Assembly (NCBI GenBank): GCA_037953625.1
Contig: CM075650.1
Location: 42,908,206-42,972,205 of the forward strand
Length of the DNA: 64,000 nucleotides
Direction of reading: 5' to 3'
From: Crotalaria pallida
Lineage: Eukaryota; Streptophyta; Magnoliopsida; Fabales; Fabaceae
The position numbers were made by a program, and so were the translations under genes. Below, piece after piece: positions 45,081 to 56,683 of the stretch (position 1 is the first letter of the stretch; every line of letters begins with the position of its first letter). The notes under the pieces are model-generated. The model worked only from the letters and a program-made list of their open reading frames with translations, ran no database searches and was not told the origin of the DNA.

Positions 45081-48000
45081 TTAGAAAAATTATTTTGGAG
45101 CATGAAATAAATTATTGGGCTATAAAATAATTTTATTTGTATATTGAGAAGTTTATTTAAATGTCTACTAATTTCACAGTTCAAATACTAGCATTTTTCA
45201 AATTATTTCTGAATTATCAAAAATGAAAGTTTTAATGTGATTGGTCAATTATGAGGTGAATTCAAAATGGACCAATGGAAATTTTTCTCCCTATTTTTGT
45301 TGAATGCACCGTCCAAAAATATGTAGGAGGGAGAGAGGAGAATTTTCTGAAAATTGTGGGGAATCATTCTTAAGTTAATAGACCATAGGATTTATACAAA
45401 GTTCATTAATGCATAAGTGTGTTTCAAAGTGGGAATTTAAAATTGCTGACTCACTTTGGCTAAGGGGGGACGAATTAGTGATCTGATGGGAGGGGAAAAT
45501 TGGCTTTCTCTTCACCTAAAAATAGACCATCACACCTCTCACAATTTTACACACATTACTTGTTATCATTCTGAGAAAAATTTTTATTCCAAGAGAAAAG
45601 AGAGAGGAGGGTGGCGAGTTGCATAGGGGAAGAGGAGGAAAATTTTCTCACTTTGGGGAAGTCTTTTAGCTTTAGGAGGAGAGGTAATTCTAAGTCTCTA
45701 TTTTTAATTTAATTCATTTCTTCTTCTACTGTTATTAGAATCCCTAATTCTTTTTATAATAGTAAGAACAAAAAGTTTCTATTTCTTCTTTTTATGAACT
45801 ATGTATTTGTTGATAGTATTTTATTTTGTGGTCAAATGAATAAAGGTTTAGAGGAAAGGGACAAAATGAATTGTTTAAAGAGAATAATCTCCCCTTTTTC
45901 TTTAACCTTGAGATGACCAAATTTTGTAGCACAAAAGGAAAAATTATATTCTGAAATTTTTGTGTTCTTACAATATAGACATTTATATTTTATGAAAATT
46001 TTGTATCTGTTTGAAGTATTTTAGTTCTTTTTGTTTAGATTCAAAATGGAAACTTAATAAGATTCTGAAATGTTTGTGTTACTGAAACTATAAGACCTAA
46101 TGTAGCATTAAAAGAAAAGAAAAAAGTTCTAGTCTTTTGCTTTTTATTTGGTTTGGTCGTGATATATATATATATAGGGTAGTAGTTGTTATTATTATGT
46201 TATGTGACTTGATATTATTTGATCTCTGATGTTGTTATAGTGAAACGAAAATAGTTCTGGATTTTAAGGTGTTAACAGTGATGTATAATTGATTGTTGAT
46301 AAAAAGTTACACATGGTTTATATTATTTGATTTGGTAAATTTAGGAGTAATTAAGTAAATTTTTATTTCATGATTCTGTAAATGTCTGACTATGTGATTA
46401 GTAGAAATTATAAACTAGTTACTGGACAAAAGTAAATTTTCTTAAAAAGTGATTATCTTTGTGTCAAATTGATTATTTTGAAGTATATGAAATTATGTGC
46501 CTAAAGTATATATGTGTGTTTGAAAATTTAAAAAGTACTTTTTATGTATATAAGGTTGGCCGAATTTATTGAAGAGAAAAACAAAGATGTTTTATTATTT
46601 TTTTTATCTTTCTGATGTGAATAAATGATTATCATTGTGTATTATGTATTCTGATAAAAATATATTTAGATCTGGAAATTTTCTTAATGCTGAAAAGTAT
46701 TATTTTCATAAGGTATAAGGCCCCAAATAATGATTTTTGTAGGTGTGTACTATGCTTAACTTGTTTATATGTAATTAAAGTATGTATAGGAATGTTAGAG
46801 TATGTTAGTTCAAATTCTTGAAGTGCTGCAACTGGACTTATGGTGTCTGTCCAGAAAACCAATATGCTTTATTTTAATCATGTTTAATCATTTTATTATA
46901 GTAGGTTTGGTAAAGAATTTTTAGGAAAAAGTGGCATGTGTTTTCAATGAACTGTTTAGCAGAAAAATTGATATTTGAGGAGTTCTGTATGTGCTGTTCA
47001 AGATTGTAAAATAGTTCTATCAAGGATGAAAATCATTTTGAAATAATTGGTAATGTATGCTTCATGATAAAATCTTTATTATAAGTATTTAAAAATAAAA
47101 AGGAAGTATAAAAGTGATTTTGAGAATGTACTGATGCTTAGAGGTAATTTTCTGTGTTCTGTTTGTAGTTTGTAATTTAATCTAATTAATGATATAAAAA
47201 GTATGTTGAACTTTGAATGCTTGAATCTATGCTCTCATTTATTTATATGCGCTTATAACATGATTTTGCAAAATTTGTTTATTGGTCTGATTAAAAATTT
47301 GCATCAAAAGAAAAATACTTTACAGTCATGCTGTATGCATAGTCTGGAAATGGTAGTTGTTATAAGGTGCTTAGGAGTAAGATTTTTAGTAAAGGAAAAA
47401 TTTAGATTTATTCTTAAAGATCTATGAATATGTTTTAAAAGTTATATTGCAATTGGAAAAGTTTTTCATGATTTAAAAGCTAAAAAGAAAAAGTGATTTC
47501 CTGATACTGTAGTCTGTGCTTGATTTTCAAAAAAGTTTTGATTTTAAAGGAGTAAATTATTTTCTGAGAGTTTTATGCATTTTCGAAACATCAAGGATTT
47601 TTAAGAAAAAGGATTTGTCCAAAAGTTACAGTAATTTTAATTTTAAGTTGTTATGGATATTTATAGAGCTATTTTGTAAATGTGGTTTGATTAAAGGTTT
47701 GCAATCGGAAAACGATAGCGCTACTGTGAATCAAGCAGATCTTAATTCTTTCACATCGTACCAAGGTGAGAGAGTAGCAACCTTTAGACATAATGGCACC
47801 ATGTTAATCATTAGGATGATTTCGACCATCTCAAAAGTCGGAATCCGAGTTACGTGTCAAGACACGAGACGACAATTGGTTGTGAATGTTTAGTCGTCCT
47901 TCATGCGATAGTAACTCTATTTGTATGATGTTGTTATGACTATATTTTGTTATGCTATTATGAAAAATAAGTATGAAATGTTGTTTAATTGAATTTGGAA

Positions 48001-49139
48001 ATGATAATGATTTACTGAGATTGTGCAATTGTGATATATATAAGCTATGAAAGATTATTGATTAAGAGTTTATGGAAATATTGAAAGGAGTAAGACTTTG
48101 TATTTTTGATATTATTGTAAGAGAATCTGGAAATGATTAATGTTGAGACAATGCGAAGATAATTGTGTACAGTGATGGTGCATCGTGGCACATTGACTTG
48201 TAATCTTTCCCCTTAAGTGACAAATCACGTGAATAACTGTGTCGTTGTTTTGTCTTGTGGATTCCACTGTACAATAGGGAGTTTGTTTTGCTGAGAGGTC
48301 GAGGCCCGTTAGAAGCGCGGCTTAGAATGGGTCGACCAACCTAGGATTAATAAAAGACTTAAAAGATTTAAAATACTCTAAGTTTAAAATCCTTTCTAAC
48401 TACGCTGAGAGAGAAGTAGTGGAGAGGAAAGATACCGTATACTTGGAGGTCGTGCATCCCTCAAAGTGGTGATTGTGATAGGGGAGGGCAATGACGGTGA
48501 CTCGTCAAGAAGCCTATGAGCGCTTCCCTAGGCGGAACGATGCTGCAATGGTCAAGGTCACCTGCTGGGCGTTGATCGTAGTAAGTACTGCAACGCGAAC
48601 TAGGGATAGAGCTGTCGCCTCCTTGAAAAAATCATAGATGGTGTAGAGGGAATCCGAATGGGACTAGAAGCCATTGTTTTTGTGAAATGATGAATTGATA
48701 TTGTATTTTGTTTGCTGGCCAACTTGCGTGGTTTCAGCTGGTACGTACCCTTTGGCTTTGAGGTCAGCATGGTTAGGATTCCTGTGCATCCCATCTGCTT
48801 TCCGAACTAGGATGTGGTTGGACATTGAAGGAGGAGATGTATCGAGTGTGCTAATTTCCCCTACCTCAATGATTTCTCTCCCTAAATCATTGATGGTCAT
48901 GAAAGACTTGATGGAAAACCTTATAAGAGGAACTCTTGAATAATGTTATAATAATGAAGTTGTAATCATATGAGGAATAATATCGTAGCATGATGTGATC
49001 AATGAATGTTATGGTTGTACTTATGTTAGTCCTAATGCGACCCATGGAGTAAGCCCATGCCGTCGACGTCTTGATCGTCTGGTCGCTAACTCTCTCTATC
49101 CTCTGTTATGCTCTTGTCTTTATTTATGGATATTATTAG

Positions 49140-49487
49140 ATGGCGGACCGGTTACTTCGGTTGGAGATGTCTCCTTTAATGGGGGGACAATGGCATAGAA
49201 CCGCAAATGGATGGATTTGGGAGGGACCAACAAGACTCGTTTTTGCCGATTGAGATCATGTATTACGAGGAGTAGCTACGGACCGTGCGGAAGTGCGCTT
49301 TTGTTTGAGGGATCTTATGCCGGGTGGACCTCGGGCTTTCCATAATGCTCCACCTGCTAATCACAATGTTGATGAGGAGGAGGACCCAGAAGAAGACCCA
49401 GAAGAGGAGGAAGACCCAGAAGAAGACTTAGACATAGAAGAAGATCCGGAGGAGGACCCTGATGAGGATGCGCATGACGACGAGTAG
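49140..49487 (+). pseudogene. Divergent LTR ORF with acidic repeat tail
   Basis: The ATG at 49140 follows a pyrimidine-rich stretch ending ATTATTAG, a candidate acceptor. The first 18 residues, MADRLLRLEMSPLMGGQW, align without gaps to the Tekay LTR ORF (M-A, L5, a hydrophobic at 8, E9, P12, G16, W18). One TGA at 49251 interrupts it; the same frame then runs to an acidic tail of EEDPEEDPEEEEDPEED type, stop at 49485-49487. The middle is not alignable by eye. It is likely a distant relative of the ORF at 6857-7330, in the same relative place (about 460 bp before the LTR end). Confidence 0.5.
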
Positions 49488-50112
49488 CTTAGTTCTTAGT
49501 AGTATATGGTTTTCTGTTTTGAGTCTTGGATAACGGACCCTTTGATTATCTTTATGTACACCCTATGGGGAGATTTTGTTATTTCACTTTTACTTTGGAT
49601 AATGGCCGTGAGCCGAAACTCTTTTCATTATGATGGTTATTTTGGAATTAATATAATGATGCTTTATTCCGCATTTCAACTGTTATGTTTTGGTGAATGG
49701 AAATATGTCGTGGCACTTCATTTTGGAAAATAGAACTAAGTACAAGTAATGGAAGAAAACCTTTTTTTGAAACTAAGTTGTTTATGTAATATAATTTTTG
49801 AAAAGATAAGTTGAGAAAATATTTTTGGAAACTAAGTTAATATGCAAACTTACCTTTTAAAGATACCTTGTAATAAATGTTTATATATAAAAAAAAATGG
49901 CCCAAATTTTTAGTGAAAATTCTATTTCCAAATTGGGGTGTTACAGTGGCCAAGGTATGAAACTAACTGATCTCTCGTTTCACACGGCACACATACCATC
50001 CAAATATCCCGACTCGGTGACAGAGTTCTTTAACGGAGAACCCGTTATCATCGTCGTACATCAAACAAACCGGCTTGTCGGTATATGTGGGATAACACCC
50101 CACAACAGGTCT

Positions 50113-50314
50113 GTTCGGCAAAACTAGCTTGTAGCTGTGAGCTTGTAACTTGTAGCTATGAGCTTCTAGCTTGTAGCTGTTAAGCTAGTTGGGAGCTGTG
50201 AGCTTGTAGATGGGAGCTTATATCTATTTAGCTGACTATTTGAAATAGTGTTGTTCGGCAAAACTAGCTTTTGAAGTAGCTAAAAGTTATTAAATGACCA
50301 AAAAGGGCATGCAA
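50113..50314. repeat. Remainder of the MITE-like AGCT-rich repeat
   Basis: Begins GTTCGGCAAAACTAGCTT, a string repeated at about 50252, with many AGCTTGTAGCT motifs between. It is cut at 50315 by a long LTR after TGCAA. With 10304-10310 it forms the Tat-A target. The far end is not in the window. Confidence 0.6.
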
Positions 50315-51658
50315 TGTAACACCCCGATTTAGTAACTTGAATATATTTTATTTAATAAAAATCTGCGGAATTTTTTTTTAACATTGGTGACGTGGGAACG
50401 AATTCATCTTATAAAATATTTCTTTTCAAAATCATATCCTTTATTAAATAAATCATTCGTGCCCCACCTCACACGTCAAGTTCCAAATCGAGATGTCACC
50501 AACATCGCGCTTTGAAACCCAACCTATCACAATCGTAAATCATCAAGATACTTTTTCAGATATCAAGTTTGAAACATTATTTTCAGTATGGGGTTACATG
50601 ATATCTGAGCAAAGTTATCAGAGTCTACCTGAATAAAATACAGCACCACAACAAGACATGATAAAAACTGAAGAGAACGAACAATCCGCATCAATAGAAG
50701 CTGTTGCAGGCGCCTCCGACGAATCACGCTCCCACTCATCCGCATTCGAGCACGCTACTGGAGAATATTCTTCGCTCGAAACCTTCCCAATCCGTATATC
50801 CTTCACCGAATCGGCCGACACGGAGCCGATAGAAAAATACAACCAAGAGAGAGAGAGAGTCAGCTTTTCCGGGCGGAAAGCCGACAAGGTGGAATTCCAG
50901 CAAGCAGCATATCAAGATATAACAAGTAATTAAAAACAAATCAAGCATACATTCATATTTCATCATTCCCATTCATCATTTCCATTATTACCATTTATTG
51001 TGATCATCTCTTTTATCTCAACTCATTTCTTCACGTAATTTACGACATCAACATTATCAGAGATATCTCTTCCTTGACCTCATCCATAGTATTCTCATCA
51101 CGTGGCCATTCTCATTCTCATCATTAATTTCCTTATCATTCTTAACTCATAAGTTATAAGTCTTTTCGATGTTCTTAAACTTTTCTTATTAAGTTTTATT
51201 GGATCGCATCCATCGATGACCAGGGATTTAGGGAAAGTCACCGAGGAGTTTGGTTAGCACACATACATCTCCTTCAATCCTTCCAAGCCTAGACGGAAGC
51301 AAACGGGACGTACATGAACCTTAACCCACGCAGGTCGAACAGTCCAGTAGCATATAAATACATTTGTCAAGACCACAACCGCACAGGCCGGTCAATAGGA
51401 TAATTAATATTTTACGCGATACCGCAAGGGCCCAACACCAATTCGACTGCCCGCCTTGTTTCAGGTTCCCTCTCACCGTTCCAAAATCGATCAAGGGGGC
51501 GATAATACTTTTCTAGTTCGTGGTGCAGAACACGCTACGATCCATTGGGTATTAATCCCCGATCACTTATAGACTAGTTCCTCCTAGAAAAGCACCTTAG
51601 GTTTCTTGACGAGTCACCGTCATCACCCTCCCCTATCACAATCACACACCTAAATATC
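50315..51658 (-). repeat. Partial long LTR (family C), minus strand
   Basis: Starts TGTAACACCCCG, the reverse complement of the 3' terminus type seen at 49945. A stretch near 51608-51642 is the reverse complement of about 48473-48510 in the solo long LTR (GTGATAGGGGAGGG and GACGGTGACTCGTCAAGA), which fixes the orientation. Interrupted at 51659 by LTR D. An 89-codon minus-strand frame (50618-50887) occupies the usual LTR ORF place, but I see no similarity to the others and no ATG that fits well. Confidence 0.6.
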
Positions 51659-51926
51659 TGTAACAACCCAAATTTCTAGTCCCTAATTAATGTAAATTTA
51701 ATTATAAAGTTTATTCATAATTAATTTCTTTTAATTTAATTTTCGATTAATTATGGGTTTTGTGTGAGCATTTGATAAGTGAGAATGCATGAAAAATAAT
51801 TTGATAATAATTATTATAAGGTTATTGCATAATAGTCCTTGTTTTAGGACCTAAAGGTAATATTAAAAAAATTTTGGAGGGAAAAGAAATAAAATATTAT
51901 TTTTTTTTTCAAAAATTAGCCAAAAT

Positions 51927-51954
51927 ACTCGAGTCTTTCTGAAAAGACTCGAGT
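51927..51954. repeat. ACTCGAGT pair in U3 of LTR D
   Basis: Starts 51927 and 51947, spacing 20 bp. It aligns with the TAACCGGTTA pair of copies 1 and 2: both are followed by the shared GAGTTAGTGCGTTT-type sequence. The linker CTTTCTGAAAAG is self-complementary. Confidence 0.9.
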
Positions 51955-52084
51955 GTTCTGGACAGAAGTGCATGAGTTAGTGCGTTTGATGAATCATCAA
52001 CTTGAATAACCCACAAGTTGACACGAAATCCACTTAGCGACACGTTCCCGGTGTCGTTTCGACCTGCATGATTAACCAGCTCGT

Positions 52085-52093
52085 CTATATAAG
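52085..52093 (+). promoter_or_regulatory. TATA box of LTR D
   Basis: CTATATAAG about 425 bp from the LTR start, the same distance as in the Tekay copies. Confidence 0.65.
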
Positions 52094-53010
52094 CTTGATT
52101 GTTGATGGAATTTGCCTCGTTTTGCTATGTTTGGTCTGAAAACGAAGTTAGGGTTCTTGATTTCGTTGCCTCTGTTCTTGTTCGAGTCTGAGAGTTGATC
52201 TGAGAGCTATACACCATTGTAAAGCTCACATCACGAGCTTTACAAAGACCCAAAAATTGTGAGGAGAGGTTGAGTGTAGTAGGAGTTGTGAGCTTTGCAA
52301 GTTTGGTCCAGAAGCTGCAGCCTCAAGAAACCAGAGTCGTGAACCTCTCTTAGTAGCTCGATTTTGGTAAGCTCCTGCTATTCCTTGGTCCCAAATCTTT
52401 CCCAATCTATTTAGCATGTTGCAGAGATTAAGTCCTAACTATTTTCCCCAATTTTGATGCATGTTTGCTATGTCGAATTCTCTAATTTCGGGAACCCACC
52501 GAAACTGTGTTGCATGTCCAGCAGAGAAGGGGAATTAGTGGATTTTGGTGTTCAAACTCATTTCTCTGTGAAGTCTTTGTTCTCAATCGACTTAGAGGTA
52601 AGGGGGAAGCTATACATTCACTAGAATAAGATTAACATGCCTTGTTTTAATTAGAGAGTCACCATGAGACTCTAAGGGCATAGATTGAAATAGGATTATG
52701 GCATGGATGCCTCTCTGAGCTTAAACTTTGATTTGAGCAAGTTTTCTATATTGCATGTGTACTGTATGAACACTGTTTTCATGCCAAATGTGAGTGGAAT
52801 TGACTTTGGTACTTTGAGTTGCATAAAATGTGGTTTTTATGCATAATTGATGTTTGGATTTGATTCTCTGTGATTTGATGTAATATCAATATTGAGACAT
52901 GTTTAAAATGTGCAAACAAAGTTCTGTTGAACATTGAGTCAAGTTAAAATTGGTTAGAATTGAAAATGGTATGTAAAAACCCAAATTGTAGTGTTTTTGC
53001 TGTTAGAAAG

Positions 53011-53260
53011 ACTCGAGTGTTTAGAAAAAGACTCGAGTAATTCATGATGCAGAATCACCAGATTCCAGTTCAATACCCGAGTATTTGATGTACCACTTGA
53101 GTGTTCTGGGTGATGAACAACTCGAGTATTTGATGAACCACTCGAGTCTTTTGGATTATCTGAAATAAGATTTTTAATAAACCACTCGAGTATTTTATGA
53201 ACCACTCGAGTGTTTTGGTATGTCTGATGCACGTTTTCAGAAAATGGATGAAAGACTCGA
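53011..53260. repeat. ACTCGAGT pairs in the intron of LTR D
   Basis: Starts 53011/53031, 53075/53095 (degenerate, ACCCGAGT and ACTTGAGT), 53120/53140 and 53184/53204, all with 20-bp spacing, plus a single site near 53253. The copies 1 and 2 have TAACCGGTTA pairs in the same interval. Confidence 0.9.
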
Positions 53261-53331
53261 GTATTCTGGGCAAACTGATACACATTTTTATGTTGAGAAA
53301 CACCAATTCTAATCTACGACTTGCTTGTTGT

Positions 53332-53598
53332 CACATTTTGGTAATGTGGCCAACATTGGTTGCTGTGAACGTGGATGTTTTGTCTTGGTGATGCAACACA
53401 CACTATGGGTAGTGGCGTTATGGACCACGTTCCAAGCATAGTCGTGCGGCTTGCTCAATGACACATTTTGATAATGTGGGCAGCATTGTGGGATACTGTT
53501 GATATGGATATTATGTCTTGGTGACGTGATGCACACTTTGGTAGTGGCATTATGGATTATATTCCGAGCAGGATCGCTATACGTTATGAGAACGTATA
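53332..53598 (+). repeat. Hairpin array of LTR D
   Basis: Hairpins CACATT-TTGGT-AATGTG (53332-53348), CACTA-TGGG-TAGTG (53401-53414), CACATT-TTGAT-AATGTG (53462-53478), CACT-TTGGT-AGTG (53534-53546) and TATACGTT-ATGAG-AACGTATA (53578-53598). Same place, upstream of the acceptor, as in the Tekay copies, with different stems and loops. Confidence 0.7.
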
Positions 53599-53830
53599 CG
53601 GGTTGTTTGGATGGACGTCAGCTTGAGTGATAGCTGGAGATTCTCAGGAATTGAGAGATAGAAAGCATGCATCATGCCACCAAAATTAAAGAAGATAATT
53701 ATAACTGATAATGGCTGGATTCTATGCATGTGCAAGTTATTTGCTATCCGTTAGTTATAACTGTTTAAATTTTTGTTATTCTTATTTGATTATGTGAATT
53801 GTATTTGCTTACCCCATGCCCTTGTAGGTG

Positions 53831-54321
53831 ATGGCGCGATTCCTAGCCTGAATCGAGTTAAGCCCACTCCCTAATGGAGTGTGGTACTACGAGGACGATC
53901 GAGCCACGTATGAGGGAGAGGTAGAGGTGATAGTCTATCACCCTCATCCCCTGGTTCGTTTCCGTCCTCGTAGGTTCCGACTCCCGATTGTCTACCCCAT
54001 GCATGTTCCCCCTTTTTACACTTACCATGGACCACCCCCACAGAGACCTACTCGACGTTTTCATAGTTTTCGTTTTAGGACTGCCACTCGATCTCACCCT
54101 ACTGCCTCTCGTGTCGTTAGAGAGGATACTCCTGTCCCTAGTCCGACTAGTCCGGTGCATGGGTCTTTCCCTGTCGATCCAGTGCCCAATGGAGGGGTAC
54201 AAACTCCATTGACGAGGTAGAGGAGGATCCCGAGGAGGGGTCGGATGAGGTCGAGGAGGACCTCGTCGAGCATTCGACTGGCAGCCAGTGGGGAGTTGGG
54301 GATCCACCGGATGATGCATGA
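53831..54321 (+). pseudogene. LTR ORF of LTR D (one stop, one frameshift)
   Basis: Start MARFLA, then a TGA where copies 1 and 2 have a cysteine codon, then IELSPLPNGVWYYEDDRATY, EGEVEVIVYHPHPLVRFRPR and MHVPPFYTYHGPPPQRPTRR. After PNGGVQTP the frame shifts by one base; in the shifted frame an acidic tail continues (EVEEDPEEGSDEVEEDLVEH) to a TGA at 54319-54321. The order of basic, proline-rich and acidic parts is that of 6857-7330. Most differences from that copy in the aligned core are synonymous or conservative. Confidence 0.75.
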
Positions 54322-55499
54322 GGTAGATGATAAGGATGAGGGACATGTTTTGCCACCACTGGAGATATGACCTGACGGACTGATGGAGGAGGACTTTTGG
54401 CTAATATGGAGGATCATAGGACCATCTTCAAAACTCTCTATATTTTTGACTTGTGATATATTGTATATAGTGGGAGAGAGTTAGTTTTATACTGATGGTC
54501 TACTTGATATTTTATGGGCTTGTACTTGGGCCTGTGTCTTGGACCCTGTAACACCCCGCATTTTTCCCGTACGTGCAAGAACGAAATTTGTTAAAATAAA
54601 CCCCGAAGTTCTGTTTTATAAAAAGATTTTTGGAAAAGTGCTTTACGAGAATAAGAAATAAAGAGTTGATTTTCATGGAATTTTATAAACAAAATGTTTT
54701 TATAAATATAAAGTGAATGATTTTGTTGATTTGATTTTTAAGGAATGAATTGTGATTTTTCTAAAAAGAGATTTTTGTTTGAAATGGAGTTTTGGGTCTG
54801 TTAACTTGAAAAATTTGTAACTTTTTAACCGTAACTCGGATTTTCGCGATCTTCATATCAAAACGATCGTCTTGAAACGTAGATTTTAAAAATGTAATTT
54901 TCAGATTTTTCTGGGTGCTTTTATAGAAATTTATTTTCAGAATGGTAAAATACGAATTTTGGGGGATTTGTGTTTTAAAGAAAATAAATCTATTGATTTG
55001 GCTTGAAATTCTTATGTGATATATGCTTGAATTAATGTGTGTGTACTGTGTGTTTGCTGTATGATACATGAGAATTGTTGTGTAATGTGAAGTGTGAATT
55101 AATTGCCTTGTTGTGTGAATTAATAATCTTACGTAAATATGGTTAGAAAATAAAATGAAAACGTATGTATATGTGTGTATTTGTGATACGGTTTATATTT
55201 ATGTGTGTATGATATACGTGTGTGTGCATGTATGTTTCTAGAAACTTAGAGGCTAAGAAAATAGAAACTAAGTGAACCAAACCAAAAACCAAACTAAGTT
55301 AGTGTGCAACCAAAACCCTAACTATGGCCAACAAGTCATTAAGCCTAGCTTGACCCCTAAAAGCCTAGCCATGCAACTTTGTCCCCCTTGCATATGATAA
55401 AATTCACCCATGCAAAATTTTAGAAGCCCAAAAACGCCCCTCCCTAGTGCTCATGGCCGAACCACCCATAAGGACACAAGTAAGAGAATAAATTTGCTT

Positions 55500-56522
55500 A
55501 TAAATTAGTAGAGCCTTAGTTCACCCTTTCCATTTCACTTCTCTTCACCCTTTTCATTTCTCCACACCAACACTAAATATACTCTAAGAGATTCATCAAC
55601 CTCTTAGAGAAAGAAAAGAAAAGAAATAGAAAGAAAGAAAGAAGAAGGAGCCGTGAGGTGAGAGGGAGAAAGAAGGGGGAATTCAAGCCCAAAACCTAGG
55701 AGTTTCTCTTGAAGATCTAAGTGTAGAAAGACTAGAAGCTCAACCTTTCTCATGGTAGGATTTGAATATCCAAAATAAGATTTTGTAATAGTTTAGTTTT
55801 CCTTTTTCTAGTTTATAGATCTACTTCTTTTTCTTCTTTGCATGTTAATTTTTATAAGTCTAAAGACGATCTCATGTGTTTTTCATCTTTGATCTTGGAC
55901 TTTAAGAACTCTAATTAATTTGTAATACGTGATCTTTATGCTTTATGTTTCGGTTGAGGATTTTCTCTTTTGATTTAGTATTTTTCTAACTAAAAACTTC
56001 AAGATCTAAAGAAAACTAAGATTTTTGTGAAAACCTAAAATGAACCTCCTTGCATGTCAAATTTTTTTGCTCTAAACCGTGGATCCTATGTGTTTATGTG
56101 ATGATTTGGTGAATAAATCCATGATCTAAGTTTGTTTGTTAATTTTTGGTTTTTGCATGTTATATCTTTTTGTTAAACCGTGATCTAAGTGTGTGTTTGT
56201 GGTTATTTGCCAAGTAAAATCTATGATCTAAATTTAATAAATAATAAAGTAAAATTATTTGGCTTGCATGTTAAATCCTTCTTGCATGTCTATTTTCTTG
56301 TTTAGATCCGTGATCTATATGTGTGTTTATGTGGTTATTTGATAATTAATTTCATGATCTAAACTAAATTGTAAAAAGGTTTAATTCTTTGGACTTGCAT
56401 GTTAACTTTGTTGATGATTTTAGTTGTTTTAAGTATGTGCATGTAATTATCTTTGTTTGATAAATGAAAACTTAAGGTCCTTGGGTTGCATGTGGATTAT
56501 AATGAAAAATCATGTTTTCCTT
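55500..56522 (+). other. Non-coding leader part of LTR E
   Basis: No coding sequence. A TTTCATTTCT/CTTCACC-rich part (55530-55570) precedes a GAAAGAAAG run, then AT-rich repeats built on GTGATCTAAGTGTGTGTTTGT-like units (about 55910-56370). Confidence 0.5.
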
Positions 56523-56683
56523 CATGTGTATATGTTTCTTTTTGGTAAAGAAAAATTGCATTACCAACGAACAAATAATACACATCCCGACAATAATCTA
56601 ACCCCTAGCCACCTTCTAGGAAGGGTTCTAAGAGCTTGAAAATCCCAAACAATAAAAAATACAAGTAAAAAATAAGCTGGACA

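Larger units (their letters stand above)
44280..49945 (+). mobile_element. Solo long LTR (5.67 kb), same superfamily as 54547
   Basis: From TGTGAAACCC to GGGGTGTTACA, flanked by GTGGC (44275-44279 and 49946-49950). No PBS, PPT, gag or pol is inside. Homology with the LTR at 54547 (the AAACGATCGT...AAACGTAGAT stretch and the GACTTAAAAGATTTAAAAT stretch) sets the plus orientation. It has an internal duplication (44510-44720 and 44880-45080), a possible splice donor at 45685 (GAGAG/GTAATT) and an ORF near its 3' end. Confidence 0.85.
10311..50107 (+). mobile_element. Tat-lineage Ty3/gypsy element (Tat-A) with nested insertions
   Basis: The 5' LTR (10311-10701) and the split 3' LTR (44048-44279 plus 49951-50107) are near-identical and about 390 bp each. 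GGTCT lies on both outer sides (10306-10310 and 50108-50112), the 5-bp target duplication of one insertion event. A PBS follows the 5' LTR and a PPT precedes the 3' LTR, so it reads on the plus strand. Its own recognisable internal sequence is protease and part of RT (10750-12450) and a 3' region before the PPT; the remainder of the span is other elements. Gag, RNase H and integrase are missing. Confidence 0.85.
44048..50107 (+). repeat. 3' LTR of Tat-A, split by a 5.7-kb LTR
   Basis: Halves 44048-44279 and 49951-50107 total 389 bp, matching the 391-bp 5' LTR. The insertion is about 10 bp downstream of the TATA box (CTATAAATAA). The right end CCCCACAACA is followed by GGTCT. Confidence 0.93.
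52367..53827 (+). other. Predicted LTR intron of LTR D
   Basis: Donor CGATTTTG/GTAAGC at 52366/52367 and acceptor CCATGCCCTTGTAG/GTGATGGCG with AG at 53826-53827; 1,461 bp. The donor is nearly identical to copy 2 (CGATTTTG/GTAAGC), although the surrounding LTR has diverged. Inference only; no transcript evidence. Confidence 0.5.
51659..54546 (+). repeat. Partial Tekay-type LTR (family D), plus strand
   Basis: Starts TGTAACAACCC and follows the Tekay copy 1/2 LTR in order: a TTTTAGGACCTAAA block, a palindrome pair (51927/51947), TATA box (52085-52093), predicted donor (52367), palindrome pairs, hairpin array, acceptor (53827) and LTR ORF (53831-54321). It is cut at 54547 by LTR E, so its 3' end is beyond the window. 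Diverged from copies 1 and 2, so it gives independent evidence for which LTR parts are conserved. Confidence 0.82.

Noticed and set aside
48590..49490. Short ORFs on both strands in the 44280 LTR
   Set aside because: Only the 49140-49487 frame has a relative elsewhere; the others have no support.
50618..50887. 89-codon minus-strand frame in LTR C
   Set aside because: It lies where an LTR ORF would be, but begins at a TTG, shows none of the conserved residues, and only one copy is visible.
53969..54360. Minus-strand ORFs opposite the LTR D ORF
   Set aside because: Antisense shadows of the LTR ORF; serine-rich from reverse-complemented arginine and glutamate codons.
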